Origin: Ruegeria pomeroyi DSS-3
GTDB taxonomy: Bacteria > Pseudomonadota > Alphaproteobacteria > Rhodobacterales > Rhodobacteraceae
Direction of reading: 5' to 3'
Assembly (NCBI RefSeq): GCF_000011965.2
Contig: NC_006569.1
Span: 248,001-312,000, forward strand
Length of the DNA: 64,000 bases
Each line of letters begins with the position of its first letter. Within the stretch, counting starts at the first letter, position 1. A program made the position numbers and the translations under genes. The notes beneath the pieces are model-generated. The model searched no databases and was not told the DNA's origin. It saw nothing but the letters and a program-made list of their open reading frames with translations. Shown here piece by piece: positions 16,766 through 28,052 of this stretch.

Positions 16766-17689
16766 CTACTTCAGACCGTTCACATTCAGATAGACCGCGT
16801 AGAGAGAGCTGGTCGCCGCGATGAATAGGCGGTTCAGTTTGGCGCCGCCAAAGCAAAGGTTACCTACGATCTCGGGTATGTGGATCTTGCCGATCAGCCT
16901 GCCTTCGGGGTTCAGGCAGTGCACGCCATCGGCAGCAGAGCTCCAGATACGGCCGTCGCGGTCGAGCCGGAAGCCATCGAAAAATCCATTGCTGCATTCG
17001 GCAAACACCTCGCCACCCGAGACCCCTTTGCCGTCAGGCATAAGCGTGAGTTTGCGGATGTGGGCCGGCCCGCCTTCCTGGTGGGTGCCCCCGGTATCGG
17101 AGACAAAGAGCGATTTTTCGTCAGCGGAAAAGGCCAACCCGTTCGGCTTGACGAAATCTGTGGCCACGGCGGTGACCCGCAAGGTTTCCGGATCCCAGCG
17201 GTAGACATGGCAGGCCCCGATCTCGCTCTCGGCGCGGTCGCCTTCGTAGTCCATCATGATCCCGTAGGCGGGATCGGTGAACCAGATGGAGCCATCGGAT
17301 TTCACTACGACATCATTTGGCGAGTTTAGCCGCTTGCCTGCCACTGCCTCGGCAATGACGGTGATCTCGCCGTCATGTTCCGTGCGCGTGACCCGTCGGG
17401 CAAGATGTTCGCAGGAAACCAGCCTGCCCTGGCCATCCACGGTATTGCCGTTGCTGTTGTTTGACGGGCGCCGGAACTCGGACACCGATCCATCGGTTTC
17501 ATCCCAGCGCATGATCCGATTGTTCGGGATATCCGACCAGATCAGATAGCGGCCAGCCGGGAACCATGCAGGCCCTTCTGACCATCGCGCGCCGGTCCAG
17601 AGCCGCTCGACCCGGGCATGACCGATGAAACAGGCGTTGAACTCAAGTTCGATGGTCTCAAAACCGGTGCCTTCCAAGACTCCAAACAT
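16766..17689 (-). CDS. SMP-30/gluconolactonase-family sugar lactonase
   Basis: A 307-residue six-bladed beta-propeller of the SMP-30/regucalcin family. The metal-binding Glu is E38 (WSEGPAWFPAG), the Asn lies in LNSPNDVVV, and an Asp in the SDTGG segment. Family members hydrolyse aldonolactones with a divalent metal. No signal peptide is seen, so it is cytoplasmic. It has its own promoter region with a perfect LacI-type palindrome 72 bases upstream of the start, and it is next to the LacI gene and the sugar-acid operon. The inferred role is opening the lactone of the pentonate or hexonate degraded by that operon. Confidence 0.85.
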   Translation of the reverse strand: MFGVLEGTGFETIELEFNACFIGHARVERLWTGARWSEGPAWFPAGRYLIWSDIPNNRIMRWDETDGSVSEFRRPSNNSNGNTVDGQGRLVSCEHLARRVTRTEHDGEITVIAEAVAGKRLNSPNDVVVKSDGSIWFTDPAYGIMMDYEGDRAESEIGACHVYRWDPETLRVTAVATDFVKPNGLAFSADEKSLFVSDTGGTHQEGGPAHIRKLTLMPDGKGVSGGEVFAECSNGFFDGFRLDRDGRIWSSAADGVHCLNPEGRLIGKIHIPEIVGNLCFGGAKLNRLFIAATSSLYAVYLNVNGLK

Positions 17690-17760
17690 GGAAAACTGTC
17701 CTCCTCTGGCATTACAGGGTTCGCTTGTTCAAGCGTTGGTTGGGGGCATCTTACCAACTT

Positions 17761-17774
17761 TGTGACCGGTCACA
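17761..17774. promoter_or_regulatory. LacI-family operator TGTGACCGGTCACA (site 1)
   Basis: A perfect 14-bp palindrome with a central CG step, typical of LacI/GalR operators. It is upstream of the SMP-30 gene, and an identical copy lies at 24528-24541. The match of two sites flanking the LacI gene 17820-18860 and its neighbours supports assignment to that regulator. Confidence 0.82.
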
Positions 17775-17819
17775 ATAGAGCTCGGACCCATATCTTTCGG
17801 GCATTCGGGATATTTTTTT

Positions 17820-18860
17820 TCAGAGGTTCTTCAGACTCGGGCGAAACTCTAGCACGGGCGGTAATGTGATATGTTGGGCCGTCTGGGGAGATCTCTGTTT
17901 CGGGTCCAGGAGACGAAGGATCAGCGAGCCGGTTTCACGACCGATCGCAATGGGATCGACCCGCACGGTGCTGATCTCGGGCGAGGCAAAACGGGAGACC
18001 TCGAAATTGCCGAAACCGACCACAGAGACCTGTTCGGGTACGGCGACCCCGATGCTTTTCAGCCGACTCAACAGGCCAAATGCAGGCATGTCAGAGACAC
18101 AGAATATGCAATCCGTATCGGGGTATTCCTGCAGGATAAGCTCTGCCGCGGCGACACCATCTTCGATCGACAAGGGCGGTGCGCCAAGACGGATCTCTTG
18201 GTCGGGGTTCAGACCGGCCTCGCGCATAGCGCGCTTGAAACCGGCCCGCCTGGCGGCTCCTCGGGTCCAGTCATCATCCTTTTCGCCCAGGAAAACGATC
18301 TTGCGAAAGCCCCGTGCCAACAGCGCGTTCGTCATGTCATAGGCGGCACGTTCGTTGGAGAAGCCGACGGTGTGGCCGATCGGATGGGCCGGTTTCTCCC
18401 AGATCTCAACAATGGGGATCGAGGCGCGTTGCAGCAACCGGATGGTCTGTTCGGTGTGACCGTCATAAGATAGAACCATCGCCTCGGGACGGCGCCGTAG
18501 CATGGTTTCGACAAGCTGCTCCTCTCGCTCGGGTGAATAGGCGGTATAGCCCAGGAGCAATTGCAGTCCGCCCTGTTCAAGTACATCGGTCAGGGATTGC
18601 GCTGTCTGCGCAAAGTGCAGGTTGTTCAGCGAGGGCAACAAGAGGCCGACAAACCCTGACCTTTTTGTTGTCAATGAGCCCGCGACTTGATCCGGGACAT
18701 AGTTCATGTCCTTGACAACCTTCAGGATGCGCTCCCGCGTCTCGGAAGAAATCGGGCTGTCCTTCTTCAAAGCACGGCTGACCGTCATTCTGGATACACC
18801 CGCCGCCTTGGCGACATCGCGCATCGTGACGGGTCTGTGACCGGGTTTCCTGCTGTCCAT
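17820..18860 (-). CDS. LacI-family regulator of the sugar-acid cluster
   Basis: A 346-residue regulator. The start is placed at 18860 (MDSRKPGHRPVTMRDVAKAAG); the open frame extends upstream but the extra 67 residues are not LacI-like. The helix-turn-helix is TMRDVAKAAGVSRMTVSRAL, followed by a hinge helix and the periplasmic-binding-like sensor from about residue 70. It is 67 bases downstream of the KGSA dehydrogenase gene on the same strand. A half-site CCGGTCACA in that gap could allow autoregulation. Likely targets are the two perfect palindromes TGTGACCGGTCACA. The effector is probably a sugar acid or keto-deoxy acid of the pathway. Confidence 0.9.
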   Translation of the reverse strand: MDSRKPGHRPVTMRDVAKAAGVSRMTVSRALKKDSPISSETRERILKVVKDMNYVPDQVAGSLTTKRSGFVGLLLPSLNNLHFAQTAQSLTDVLEQGGLQLLLGYTAYSPEREEQLVETMLRRRPEAMVLSYDGHTEQTIRLLQRASIPIVEIWEKPAHPIGHTVGFSNERAAYDMTNALLARGFRKIVFLGEKDDDWTRGAARRAGFKRAMREAGLNPDQEIRLGAPPLSIEDGVAAAELILQEYPDTDCIFCVSDMPAFGLLSRLKSIGVAVPEQVSVVGFGNFEVSRFASPEISTVRVDPIAIGRETGSLILRLLDPKQRSPQTAQHITLPPVLEFRPSLKNL

Positions 18861-18927
18861 CGCTCGCTGTTCTTCTCTGTTTCGCTCAGAGACTAAAGCA
18901 GCCCAAACCCGGTCACAATCTTGCTTG

Positions 18928-20430
18928 TTACTCTCTGAGTTCCGAAGGCAGCAGCGCGCTCGGGATGTTCTGGTAGCTAACCGGACGCAGCCAACGCGCA
19001 ATTGCCAATGTACCGACCGAGGTCGCACGTACATCTGTGCTGGCCGGATATGGGCCACCATGCATCATGGACGAACAGACTTCGACACCCGTTGCAAAAC
19101 CATTTGCCAGAATGCGCCCGGCCTTCTCTTCGACAATTGGCATGAGCACCGCGGCCAGATCAGCATCCGCGTCATCCAGGTGAAGCGTTACGGTCAACTG
19201 GCCTTCCAGGATTTCGGCCAGTTCCACCATTTCCGCAACATCGTCGCACAGGACTATGATCCCGGCAGAGCCAAAGATCTCCTGTTGCAGGATCGGGTTC
19301 GCCATCCATGCCCTTGCTGTCACCTTGAACAGCGCAGGCAAGCCGGACCGGGCCGCCTTTGCTGTTCCACAGCCAGCCACTTCTTCTATCAGGCCGGACA
19401 CTCCCTTGACGCCACTCTCAAAGGCTTTGTGGATGCCGTCAGTCAGCATCTTTTGTTCCGGCGTCTTGCGCAGCGCATCGACACAGGCAGCCTCAAGAGC
19501 GTCAGCCGGATCGCCCTTGACCATGACCGCGATGCCGGGGTTGGTACAGAACTGTCCCGCCCCCATGGTCAGGGACGCGGCCCAGCCTGCACCGATTTCT
19601 GCGGCGCGGGCGTCCATGGCTGCCGGCAGGCAGAACATCGGGTTCACCGAACCCAATTCACCATAGAAGGGGATCGGATGGGGACGTGCGTGGCACTGAT
19701 CATAGAGCTCCCGACCGCCGGCGAGTGAGCCGGTAAACCCGACGGCCGTGATCTCGGGATGCTGAACCAGCGCCGAGCCAACTTCGCGGCCGGAGCCTTG
19801 CAGCATCTGAAAGGTTGCCTTGGGCATGTTGCAGGCAAGAATTGCCGTCTCGATCGCCTGCGCAACCAGATCGGCGGTTCCTGCATGGGCGCTATGGCCC
19901 TTGACAATGACCGGGCAGCCCGCCGCCAGGGCCGAGGCCGTGTCACCGCCCGCCGTCGAGAAGGCCAGGGGAAAGTTCGAGGCCCCGAAGACCACGACCG
20001 GCCCGATGGCCTTGTGCGTCAGGCGCAAATCCGGGCGTGGCAGTGGTGCGCGATCCGGCAAGGCGCCATCCTTGCGAATATCAAGATAGTCGGTCCCTTC
20101 GATCAGGTCGGCAAACATCCGCAACTGGCCTGTTGTCCGGCCGCGTTCACCGATGAGGCGCATCTCGGGCAGGCCCGTTTCCGCCATACCGGTGCGGGTG
20201 ATCTCGTCCCCAAGCTTGTCTATCTCTTCCGCAATCGCGCGGAGAAAGGCCGCCCGCTCGCCCCGGGCAGTTTTGCTATAGGCGCGAAAATCGCGGCGCG
20301 CGGCCTGGCAGGCCGCGTTCACCTGGGCCTTGGTCGCCAGGGCAAAGCTCTGCCCCGCCAGATCGGCGGAATGCGCCACGTTGTCCGATCCGACCCAAAC
20401 GCCGTCAATCAGGTTCTTTCCATTTATCAT
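18928..20430 (-). CDS. Alpha-ketoglutaric semialdehyde dehydrogenase (copy 1)
   Basis: A 500-residue aldehyde dehydrogenase. The catalytic residues are C295 (GAGQFCTNPG) and E258 (GELGSVNP). The signatures FGASNFPLAFSTAGGDTASAL and ETGLPEMRLIGERGRTTGQL are those of the KGSADH subgroup, which oxidises 2,5-dioxopentanoate to 2-oxoglutarate in non-phosphorylating pentose, hexarate or hydroxyproline routes. It starts one base after the stop of the keto-deoxy acid dehydratase gene, so the pair makes and then removes the semialdehyde. A clear paralog lies at 37382-38893 in the hydroxyproline module. Confidence 0.9.
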   Translation of the reverse strand: MINGKNLIDGVWVGSDNVAHSADLAGQSFALATKAQVNAACQAARRDFRAYSKTARGERAAFLRAIAEEIDKLGDEITRTGMAETGLPEMRLIGERGRTTGQLRMFADLIEGTDYLDIRKDGALPDRAPLPRPDLRLTHKAIGPVVVFGASNFPLAFSTAGGDTASALAAGCPVIVKGHSAHAGTADLVAQAIETAILACNMPKATFQMLQGSGREVGSALVQHPEITAVGFTGSLAGGRELYDQCHARPHPIPFYGELGSVNPMFCLPAAMDARAAEIGAGWAASLTMGAGQFCTNPGIAVMVKGDPADALEAACVDALRKTPEQKMLTDGIHKAFESGVKGVSGLIEEVAGCGTAKAARSGLPALFKVTARAWMANPILQQEIFGSAGIIVLCDDVAEMVELAEILEGQLTVTLHLDDADADLAAVLMPIVEEKAGRILANGFATGVEVCSSMMHGGPYPASTDVRATSVGTLAIARWLRPVSYQNIPSALLPSELRE

Positions 20431-20431
20431 T

Positions 20432-21346
20432 CTATTTTCCCCAGTTCAGGACCAGCGGGTCCAGAGGTCTCAAAAGGTCGATTAGCCGGGCCCGGATCGC
20501 CGGGTGCAGGGGGTCGATCGGGTGGCGACAGAAATCGGATCGAATGACCCCGCCCTCGACCATGGCCGCCTTGCAGCTCTGCCATCCGCATTGGCGGTTT
20601 TCATGATTGATGGCCATGGCGACCCGGCCATAGGCTGCCGTCGCTTCATCCAGGCGACCGGCATGATAGTGGGTGAGCACCGGCTTGATCTGATCAACGA
20701 TCATGCCCGAGGTCATCGACCCCGTCGCGCCCGCATCCAGATCGGCCAGAAGCGTGATGGCTTCTTCACCGTCAAAAGGTGCCTCGATGGCGGCCCCGCC
20801 TTGCTCGATCAGGGCGCGCAGCTTGTTGGCCGCACGCGGGCATTCGATCTTGAAAAGCCGCACCATGTCGATTTCCTGCGCCATCCTGACCAGCAGGGGT
20901 ACCGGCAGATCGACGCCCGACAGGGGGGCGTCCTGCACCATGATCGGAATGCCGACCTCGCCCACTGCCTTGAACTGGTCGAATGTCTGCTGAGCGGTGC
21001 CCTTCAACAGGGCGCCGTGATAGGGCGGCATCATCATCACGATGTCCGCGCCAAGACCTTTGGCGAACCTGGCCCGTTCCACGGCGATCTGCGTGGCAAA
21101 GTGGCTGATGGTAACGATCATCGGCACCCGGCCCGCAACATGTTCCAGGCAGAGGCGTGTCAGGGTTTCGCGTTCCGCATCCGAAATCAGGAACTGTTCC
21201 GAAAAGTTGGCGAGAATGCAGATCCCGTCGGCCCCCTGGTCGATCAGGCAGTCGAGAACGCGCTTCATGCCGTCGAGATCAAGCGAGCCGTCATCGTGGA
21301 ACGGCGTCGGCGCAACGGGCCATATGCCAGTATATCTGGTCGACAT
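20432..21346 (-). CDS. DHDPS-family 2-keto-3-deoxy acid dehydratase (L-2-keto-3-deoxyarabonate dehydratase-like)
   Basis: A 304-residue TIM-barrel protein of the dihydrodipicolinate synthase superfamily. It opens with YTGIWPVAPTPF and has the Schiff-base lysine in RLFKIECPR. The pairing with KGSADH fits a dehydratase that converts a 2-keto-3-deoxypentonate to alpha-ketoglutaric semialdehyde. The segments NFSEQFLISDAER and NHENRQCGWQ also fit, as I recall, L-KDA dehydratase-like proteins. An aldolase or 5-keto-4-deoxyglucarate dehydratase is the main alternative. AGGAG precedes the start, two bases after the enolase-superfamily gene stop. Confidence 0.8.
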   Translation of the reverse strand: MSTRYTGIWPVAPTPFHDDGSLDLDGMKRVLDCLIDQGADGICILANFSEQFLISDAERETLTRLCLEHVAGRVPMIVTISHFATQIAVERARFAKGLGADIVMMMPPYHGALLKGTAQQTFDQFKAVGEVGIPIMVQDAPLSGVDLPVPLLVRMAQEIDMVRLFKIECPRAANKLRALIEQGGAAIEAPFDGEEAITLLADLDAGATGSMTSGMIVDQIKPVLTHYHAGRLDEATAAYGRVAMAINHENRQCGWQSCKAAMVEGGVIRSDFCRHPIDPLHPAIRARLIDLLRPLDPLVLNWGK

Positions 21347-21348
21347 GA

Positions 21349-23542
<2,194 letters not shown>

Positions 23543-23546
<4 letters not shown>

Positions 23547-24505
23547 GCGTTTACCTCCCAATGTTTGGAATATCCCTCCGGGAGGATAACCATCACATCT
23601 GGTTCCTTCCCGGTGTCAAAGGTTTGAACAACTTCGAAAGTATCGAGGTTGAACCGCTGCACCTGTTCGCAATCAATGGCGATATAGGCATAGGCAGCTT
23701 CGTCATCGATGCAGAGCGCCAGCGGGTTCGCCGGGGTCTTCTGTTCGTGAAGCATTTCGCCGGTGGCTTCGTCGAAGACGCTGAACGAGCCGCCGTGATG
23801 GTTCATGGTCACAAGGCGGTTGCGCTTGGCGTCATAGTAGACTCGGCAAGGGTCCTGCGGGGTTGGAAAGATGCGCTGAACCTGCAGTGTCTTGGTGTCT
23901 ACCACCGCAACCGTGTTGGAAATCCGCTGTGAGGTATAAAGTACACCGGCCTCCTCGCGCAGGCAGCGCCCTTCCGGTTTCTCGCCGGTCTTGATCGAAA
24001 CCGGGATCCGGGTGGGATCATAGGGATCAAGAACCGTCACATCCCCGGAATTGAGGTTCATCGAATAGGCGGTTCGCCCGTCACCCGTGAGCGCAAAGAG
24101 ATGCGGCTTCTCGCCACCGACCGGTGTCACATGATCCCAGCCCTGATCGAAGGCACGCGGGTTTTCCTTGACCAAGAGATGCCCGGACCATTCCGACAGA
24201 ACGTAAAGACGGCCCTGGGCATCCAGACTGATGCCATGGGGGCGTGCGTGCTCTCCCAGATCATAGCGGTGCACGATCTCTTGCTTGCGGATATCGATGA
24301 CGATCACCGAGCGGCCATCGGTACCCTCAACGCCCGAGTTCTGGACACCGTAATGCCCCACATAGGCATAGTGGTTGTCCTGATCGACGACAAACTCATG
24401 CGGGAAATCCGGCAAGGCCAGACGCCCCTGCAAAGCGCCAGTCTCGGTGTCATACCAACTGACACAGTGGCTAGATTTCTCGATGAGCATCATGGTTTGA
24501 GACAT
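23543..24505 (-). CDS. Cytoplasmic YVTN-type beta-propeller, possible lactonase
   Basis: A 320-residue protein made of about seven repeats of the YncE/lactonase type (for example YAYVGHYG, RLYVLSEWSG, TAYSMNLNSGDVTVLD, VLYTSQRISNTVAVVDTK, YAYIAIDCEQVQRFN). There is no signal peptide or membrane segment. It is the first gene of the sugar-acid operon, 22 bases downstream of the operator at 24528-24541. It could be a second lactonase (6-phosphogluconolactonase Pgl type) or a sugar-acid-binding protein; the sequence does not decide. Coupled by ATGA to the pdxA2-like gene. Confidence 0.75.
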
Positions 24506-24527
24506 GAAATCTCCTGATTTCCAGATA

Positions 24528-24541
24528 TGTGACCGGTCACA
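24528..24541. promoter_or_regulatory. LacI-family operator TGTGACCGGTCACA (site 2)
   Basis: Identical to the palindrome at 17761-17774. It lies 22 bases upstream of the propeller gene that heads the reverse-strand operon 24505-18928, where it would block transcription start. It also marks that operon as a unit separate from the upstream TRAP/GlcG genes. Confidence 0.82.
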
Positions 24542-24617
24542 TCGTTATGGGCCGGACAAGGCGCAGTCAATCCCTGGCCAAGGTGTTCCGCCCTTGATGA
24601 CCGCAGTGTGATTGCCC

Positions 24618-25043
24618 TTAGGCGAAGTCCGTTTCCGCCCCGATTGCAGCCAATGCCGCCTTGGCAACGGCGATATCCTGATTGCCACTGCCAGAGCCGA
24701 CGCCGATGCCGCCCAGCAAGGTTGACTCGCTGATAATCGGAAGCCCGCCAGGCAACCCGGTGACATCGCCTCCCGTCGCGCTTGCGATGAAGGGGCGGAC
24801 CGCTTCGGGAATGTTTGTGGTCGGCGCGCCAATCGAGGAAGCCGTCAGCGCCTTGCTCCGCGCCGATTTCCGGCTGAGGAACTTGGCGCCGGACATGCGC
24901 ACCTCGGCCAGCAGTTCGCCGCTTGCATCGACAATGACGATGCACTGCGGCTGGCCGATCTTTTCGGCCTCGGCAATGGCAGCCTCGAGCATTTTCATAG
25001 TGCCCTTGTGCGTCAAAGCCCGGGTCTTGATCGTGTTTTCCAT
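24618..25043 (-). CDS. GlcG/HbpS family (DUF336) small protein
   Basis: A 141-residue protein of the GlcG/HbpS fold. It has the family stretches IVIVDASGELLAEVRMSGA, FLSRKSARSKALTA and the glycine-rich GGLPI...LLGGIGVGSGSGNQDI near the C-terminus. Members are found in glycolate and diol operons; Streptomyces HbpS binds heme and interacts with a sensor kinase, but most have unknown roles. No signal peptide is evident. It follows the TRAP binding-protein gene after a strong hairpin and precedes the sugar-acid operon promoter. A catalytic role in a sugar-acid step is possible but not shown. Confidence 0.85.
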   Translation of the reverse strand: MENTIKTRALTHKGTMKMLEAAIAEAEKIGQPQCIVIVDASGELLAEVRMSGAKFLSRKSARSKALTASSIGAPTTNIPEAVRPFIASATGGDVTGLPGGLPIISESTLLGGIGVGSGSGNQDIAVAKAALAAIGAETDFA

Positions 25044-25102
25044 TTTTCCGCCTATTGCGAGGGGTCCGCACAGACCCGCATGCGTTTCATGACAGAGCCG
25101 AG

Positions 25103-25129
25103 GCAGAGCCCGCAGCCTGCGGGCTCTGC
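25103..25129 (-). terminator. Strong hairpin after the TRAP binding-protein gene (set 2)
   Basis: Left arm 25103-25114 and right arm 25118-25129 form a perfect 12-bp stem (GCAGAGCCCGCA) with the 3-base loop GCC, 13 bases downstream of the dctP stop on the reverse strand. There is no T-tract, so it may protect the upstream message or cause partial termination before the GlcG-like gene. Confidence 0.65.
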
Positions 25130-25142
25130 GCCATCCGGCCGA

Positions 25143-26120
25143 TTACTTGGATGCGGCAAGGATTGCCTTGATCAGGCCGTCGCCATGCTGCGCGACAAAG
25201 CTGTCCCAAACCGGGGTGATTGCCGCCTGGAAGGCCGCGCCATCGACATCGTCGTTGACGGTCATGCCGGCTGCTTCAAGATCGGCGATCATGCCATCCT
25301 CTTTCTCGATGCTCAGCTTGCGCTGAAGGTCGACCGCTTCTTTTGCGACATCCAGAACGATCTTCTGTTCATCGTCCGACAGGCCCTCAAAGGCCTTGTG
25401 GTTCATCGTCAGGGCCAGCGGGGAATAGGCATGCCGCGTCATGCTGAGGTATTTCTGCACCTCGTAGAACTTGAAGGACAGCGTCACGCCGATCGGATGG
25501 TCCTGCGCATCCACCACGCCGGTTTCGAGGGCGGTGTAAAGCTCGGCCACCGGGATCTGCTGCGGGTTGGCGCTGAGCTCGGCGAACATGTCATTCAGCG
25601 CCTTGGAGTTGTTCACCCGCATCTGAAGCCCGGCAACATCGGCGGGCGCCTTGATCGGGCCGCGGTTGTTGGTCATGTTACGGTAACCGTTTTCGGGAAA
25701 GCCAAGCCCCTTCAGGCCAAACTGCGCCATATCGGCCAGCACGCCCTGGCCGACGTCTCCGTCAAGAACCCGGTAAGCCGCGTCCCGCGTCGGGAACATG
25801 AAGGGCAGCGTAAAAGCTGCGGATTCAGGCATCAGGCCGGAATAGTTGTTCAGACCCACCATCGAAATGTCGATGATGCCTGCCCGCGTTCCGTCAATCA
25901 TCTGCGCGTCATTGCCCAACTGGCCGGACGGAAAGATATTGACCTTCACGCTGCCGTTTGAGCGGGCTTCGACCTGCTCTTTGAAGAACAGCGACATGGC
26001 TTGCTGAAGATCGGTCTCTGGCGCCGCATGGGCCAGCTTCAGCGTGGTTTCGGCGGCAGCGGCAGAAAGGCTCATGGCCAGGGCTGCGGCGGCACCTGCA
26101 AGCAGTTTAAGGGTGTTCAT
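25143..26120 (-). CDS. dctP: TRAP transporter solute-binding protein (set 2)
   Basis: A 325-residue periplasmic DctP-type protein. The start at 26120 is set by GGAGGAG and a clear signal peptide (MNTLKLLAGAAAALAMSLSA, cleavage near AAAAET). The open frame extends 150 codons further upstream but overlaps dctM. The family arginine segment is in LQMRVNNSKALNDMFAELSA, and a Pro/Glu segment follows (QQIPVAELYTALETGVVDAQ). Proteins with this pattern often bind uronates and sugar acids, which suits the neighbouring sugar-acid operon. The ligand is an inference from context. Confidence 0.9.
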   Translation of the reverse strand: MNTLKLLAGAAAALAMSLSAAAAETTLKLAHAAPETDLQQAMSLFFKEQVEARSNGSVKVNIFPSGQLGNDAQMIDGTRAGIIDISMVGLNNYSGLMPESAAFTLPFMFPTRDAAYRVLDGDVGQGVLADMAQFGLKGLGFPENGYRNMTNNRGPIKAPADVAGLQMRVNNSKALNDMFAELSANPQQIPVAELYTALETGVVDAQDHPIGVTLSFKFYEVQKYLSMTRHAYSPLALTMNHKAFEGLSDDEQKIVLDVAKEAVDLQRKLSIEKEDGMIADLEAAGMTVNDDVDGAAFQAAITPVWDSFVAQHGDGLIKAILAASK

Positions 26121-26137
26121 TGGTTCTCCTCCGGGTG

Positions 26138-27418
26138 TTATCCGATGATGAATTTCATCGGGGTGATGATGATGTTTGGAAAAACGACAAAGAGAGCGAG
26201 CAGCGCGAGATAGGCGAGAATGAAGGGCGCGACGCCCCTGACGGCAGCAGACATCGGCACCCGCCCCACGCCACACACGACATTCAGTACATTCCCCACG
26301 GGCGGTGTGATCAGACCGATCGAGGTGTTGATGACGAACATGAGGCCGAAGTAGACCGGGTCGATCCCCGCCAGCTTGACCACCGGCATCAGCAAGGGGA
26401 CCAGGATCAGAACCGTCGGGGCCAGATCCATCACCATGCCCACGGCCAGCACGATCAGCATGATCACGGCCATCAACAGCCGGGGATGATCGACCAGCGG
26501 GCCGAGCATCGCGGCAAGCTGTTGGGGCAACTGTGCGATCGTGATCAGCCAAGCCGCAACCATGGCGCACCCCACAAGGAACATCACCATCGCCGTCGCC
26601 CGCCCTGCACTGACCAGCACATGGAACAAGGCTTTCAAGTTGAGTTCACGATAAACCAAAGTTGAAACAAAAATGGCGTAAACTGCCGCCACAACCGCCG
26701 CTTCGGTCGGGGTGAAAACGCCGAAGCGAATACCGCCAATGATGATCACCGGAAGCAGCAAGGCCCAGAAACCCTCTCTGACAGCGCGCAGCCGTTCACC
26801 CGCGGTGGCGCGCGGCGCAACCTCGAGGTCTTCCTTGCGCATCAGAACGCCCCAGACCAGGACCAAAGTCAGCCCCATCAAGAGCCCGGGCACGATCCCG
26901 CCCAGGAACAGGCTTTTGATCGAAATACCACCAGCGACACCGATAAGGATCAGGGGCAGCGAGGGCGGAATGACCGGTGCGATGATACCGCCCGATGCGA
27001 GCAATCCCATCGAATGGCCCTCTGGATAGCCGGCCTTCTTCATCATCGGATAAAGAATACTGACCAATGCAGCCGCATCGGCAACCGCAGATCCTGACAG
27101 ACCGGCAAGCAGGATCGAGGTAAAGATCGCCACATATCCCAGGCCGCCACGGCGATGCCCGACAAGGCTGGTGGCCAGACGCACGATCCGTTGCGACAGC
27201 CCGCCGGCGGACATCACCTCGCCAGCGACCAGAAAGAAGGGAATCGCCAGCAAGGGGAAACTATCGACCCCGTTGATCAAGGATTGAGCAAGAATATCGG
27301 TGCTGAACGTATCCAGCTGGAACATCAGGGCAATCGACGCCAGCAAGAGCGCGAAGGCGACAGGCAGTCCGAGAAAGATCGAAACCAACAGAACGCCAAG
27401 GAAGAGAGCAAGGGTCAT
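26138..27418 (-). CDS. dctM: TRAP transporter large membrane subunit (set 2)
   Basis: A 426-residue DctM-type protein. The start at 27418 lies two bases after the dctQ stop (TGATCATG), and the frame before it is not protein-like. Typical loops are GGIIAPVIPPSLPLILIGVAGG and LITPPVGNVLNVVCGV. About eleven to twelve hydrophobic helices fill the protein. The order on this strand is dctQ, dctM, dctP, GlcG-like, unlike set 1, where dctP comes first. Confidence 0.92.
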   Translation of the reverse strand: MTLALFLGVLLVSIFLGLPVAFALLLASIALMFQLDTFSTDILAQSLINGVDSFPLLAIPFFLVAGEVMSAGGLSQRIVRLATSLVGHRRGGLGYVAIFTSILLAGLSGSAVADAAALVSILYPMMKKAGYPEGHSMGLLASGGIIAPVIPPSLPLILIGVAGGISIKSLFLGGIVPGLLMGLTLVLVWGVLMRKEDLEVAPRATAGERLRAVREGFWALLLPVIIIGGIRFGVFTPTEAAVVAAVYAIFVSTLVYRELNLKALFHVLVSAGRATAMVMFLVGCAMVAAWLITIAQLPQQLAAMLGPLVDHPRLLMAVIMLIVLAVGMVMDLAPTVLILVPLLMPVVKLAGIDPVYFGLMFVINTSIGLITPPVGNVLNVVCGVGRVPMSAAVRGVAPFILAYLALLALFVVFPNIIITPMKFIIG

Positions 27419-27420
27419 GA

Positions 27421-27891
27421 TCACTCCCCCAGTTCGTGTTGGAAGGCTTGCAGGGAAAAGATGCGAACAACCGAGATTAGGATCATCAACGCCCCAGAAA
27501 GAGCGCCGGCGAGGTAGAAGAGCGCCGAGGGCAAACCGGTCAGTTGGGAGATGTTCCCCCAGTTGGCATTCATCTGATTGAAAGAGCCGACAAACAGCAT
27601 CGACACACAGACCAGGATAACTACCCAACCGATCCGGCGCAGCGCAGGCACAAGACGCGGGAACAGGGTCTCGGAGAATTCGGTCACGGCCAGGTGTTCA
27701 TTTCGGCGCAGCGCAACGACTGCCCCCATCATGACGACCCACACCAGCCCCAGGCGGGAAAGCTCCACCGAAGGGCGAAGGCTTGATGAGAAGCCATAGC
27801 GCAAGACGACGTTCGCAAAGACCAGACCGATCATGCCAATCGTTAGCCCGGCTATGAGCCAATCCAGACTTTTCCAAAGCCAGTTCAACAT
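27421..27891 (-). CDS. dctQ: TRAP transporter small membrane subunit (set 2)
   Basis: A 156-residue DctQ-type protein with four membrane segments (LDWLIAGLTIGMIGLVFANV first). Start 27891 (MLNWLWKSLDWL) is preferred; the open frame extends 26 codons upstream but those residues are polar and not family-like. The family segment is LRRNEHLAVTEF. It is the first gene of the set 2 operon, divergent from a LacI gene with a LacI-type operator in between. Confidence 0.88.
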   Translation of the reverse strand: MLNWLWKSLDWLIAGLTIGMIGLVFANVVLRYGFSSSLRPSVELSRLGLVWVVMMGAVVALRRNEHLAVTEFSETLFPRLVPALRRIGWVVILVCVSMLFVGSFNQMNANWGNISQLTGLPSALFYLAGALSGALMILISVVRIFSLQAFQHELGE

Positions 27892-27974
27892 GTGTATCGG
27901 CCTCCCCACCGACCGCGTTTTGGATACCCTGACGCCCGAGGCGCCTGTATTGTTGCAGCGTAATCGCAATTTGA

Positions 27975-27986
27975 GTTAACGATAAC
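27975..27986. promoter_or_regulatory. Probable LacI-family operator GTTAACGATAAC
   Basis: The site has the dyad GTTA-N-CG-N-TAAC with a central CG step. It lies in the divergent region between the TRAP set 2 operon (start 27891) and the LacI gene (start 28053), so it could control both. Only one copy was found. Confidence 0.5.
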
Positions 27987-28052
27987 CCAATCTGGCTTAA
28001 GGTCAACACGATATTGTAGTATCCTTTTTACAAAGGCAGATGGGCGGGGGAT

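Noticed and set aside
17810-17820. T-run GATATTTTTTTT as a terminator
   Set aside because: The run reads as T only on the forward strand, where no gene ends; on the reverse strand it is an A-run just past the LacI stop and no stem precedes it.
26121-26570. 150-codon N-terminal extension of the set 2 binding protein
   Set aside because: Overlaps dctM and precedes a clear signal peptide with its own GGAGGAG site.
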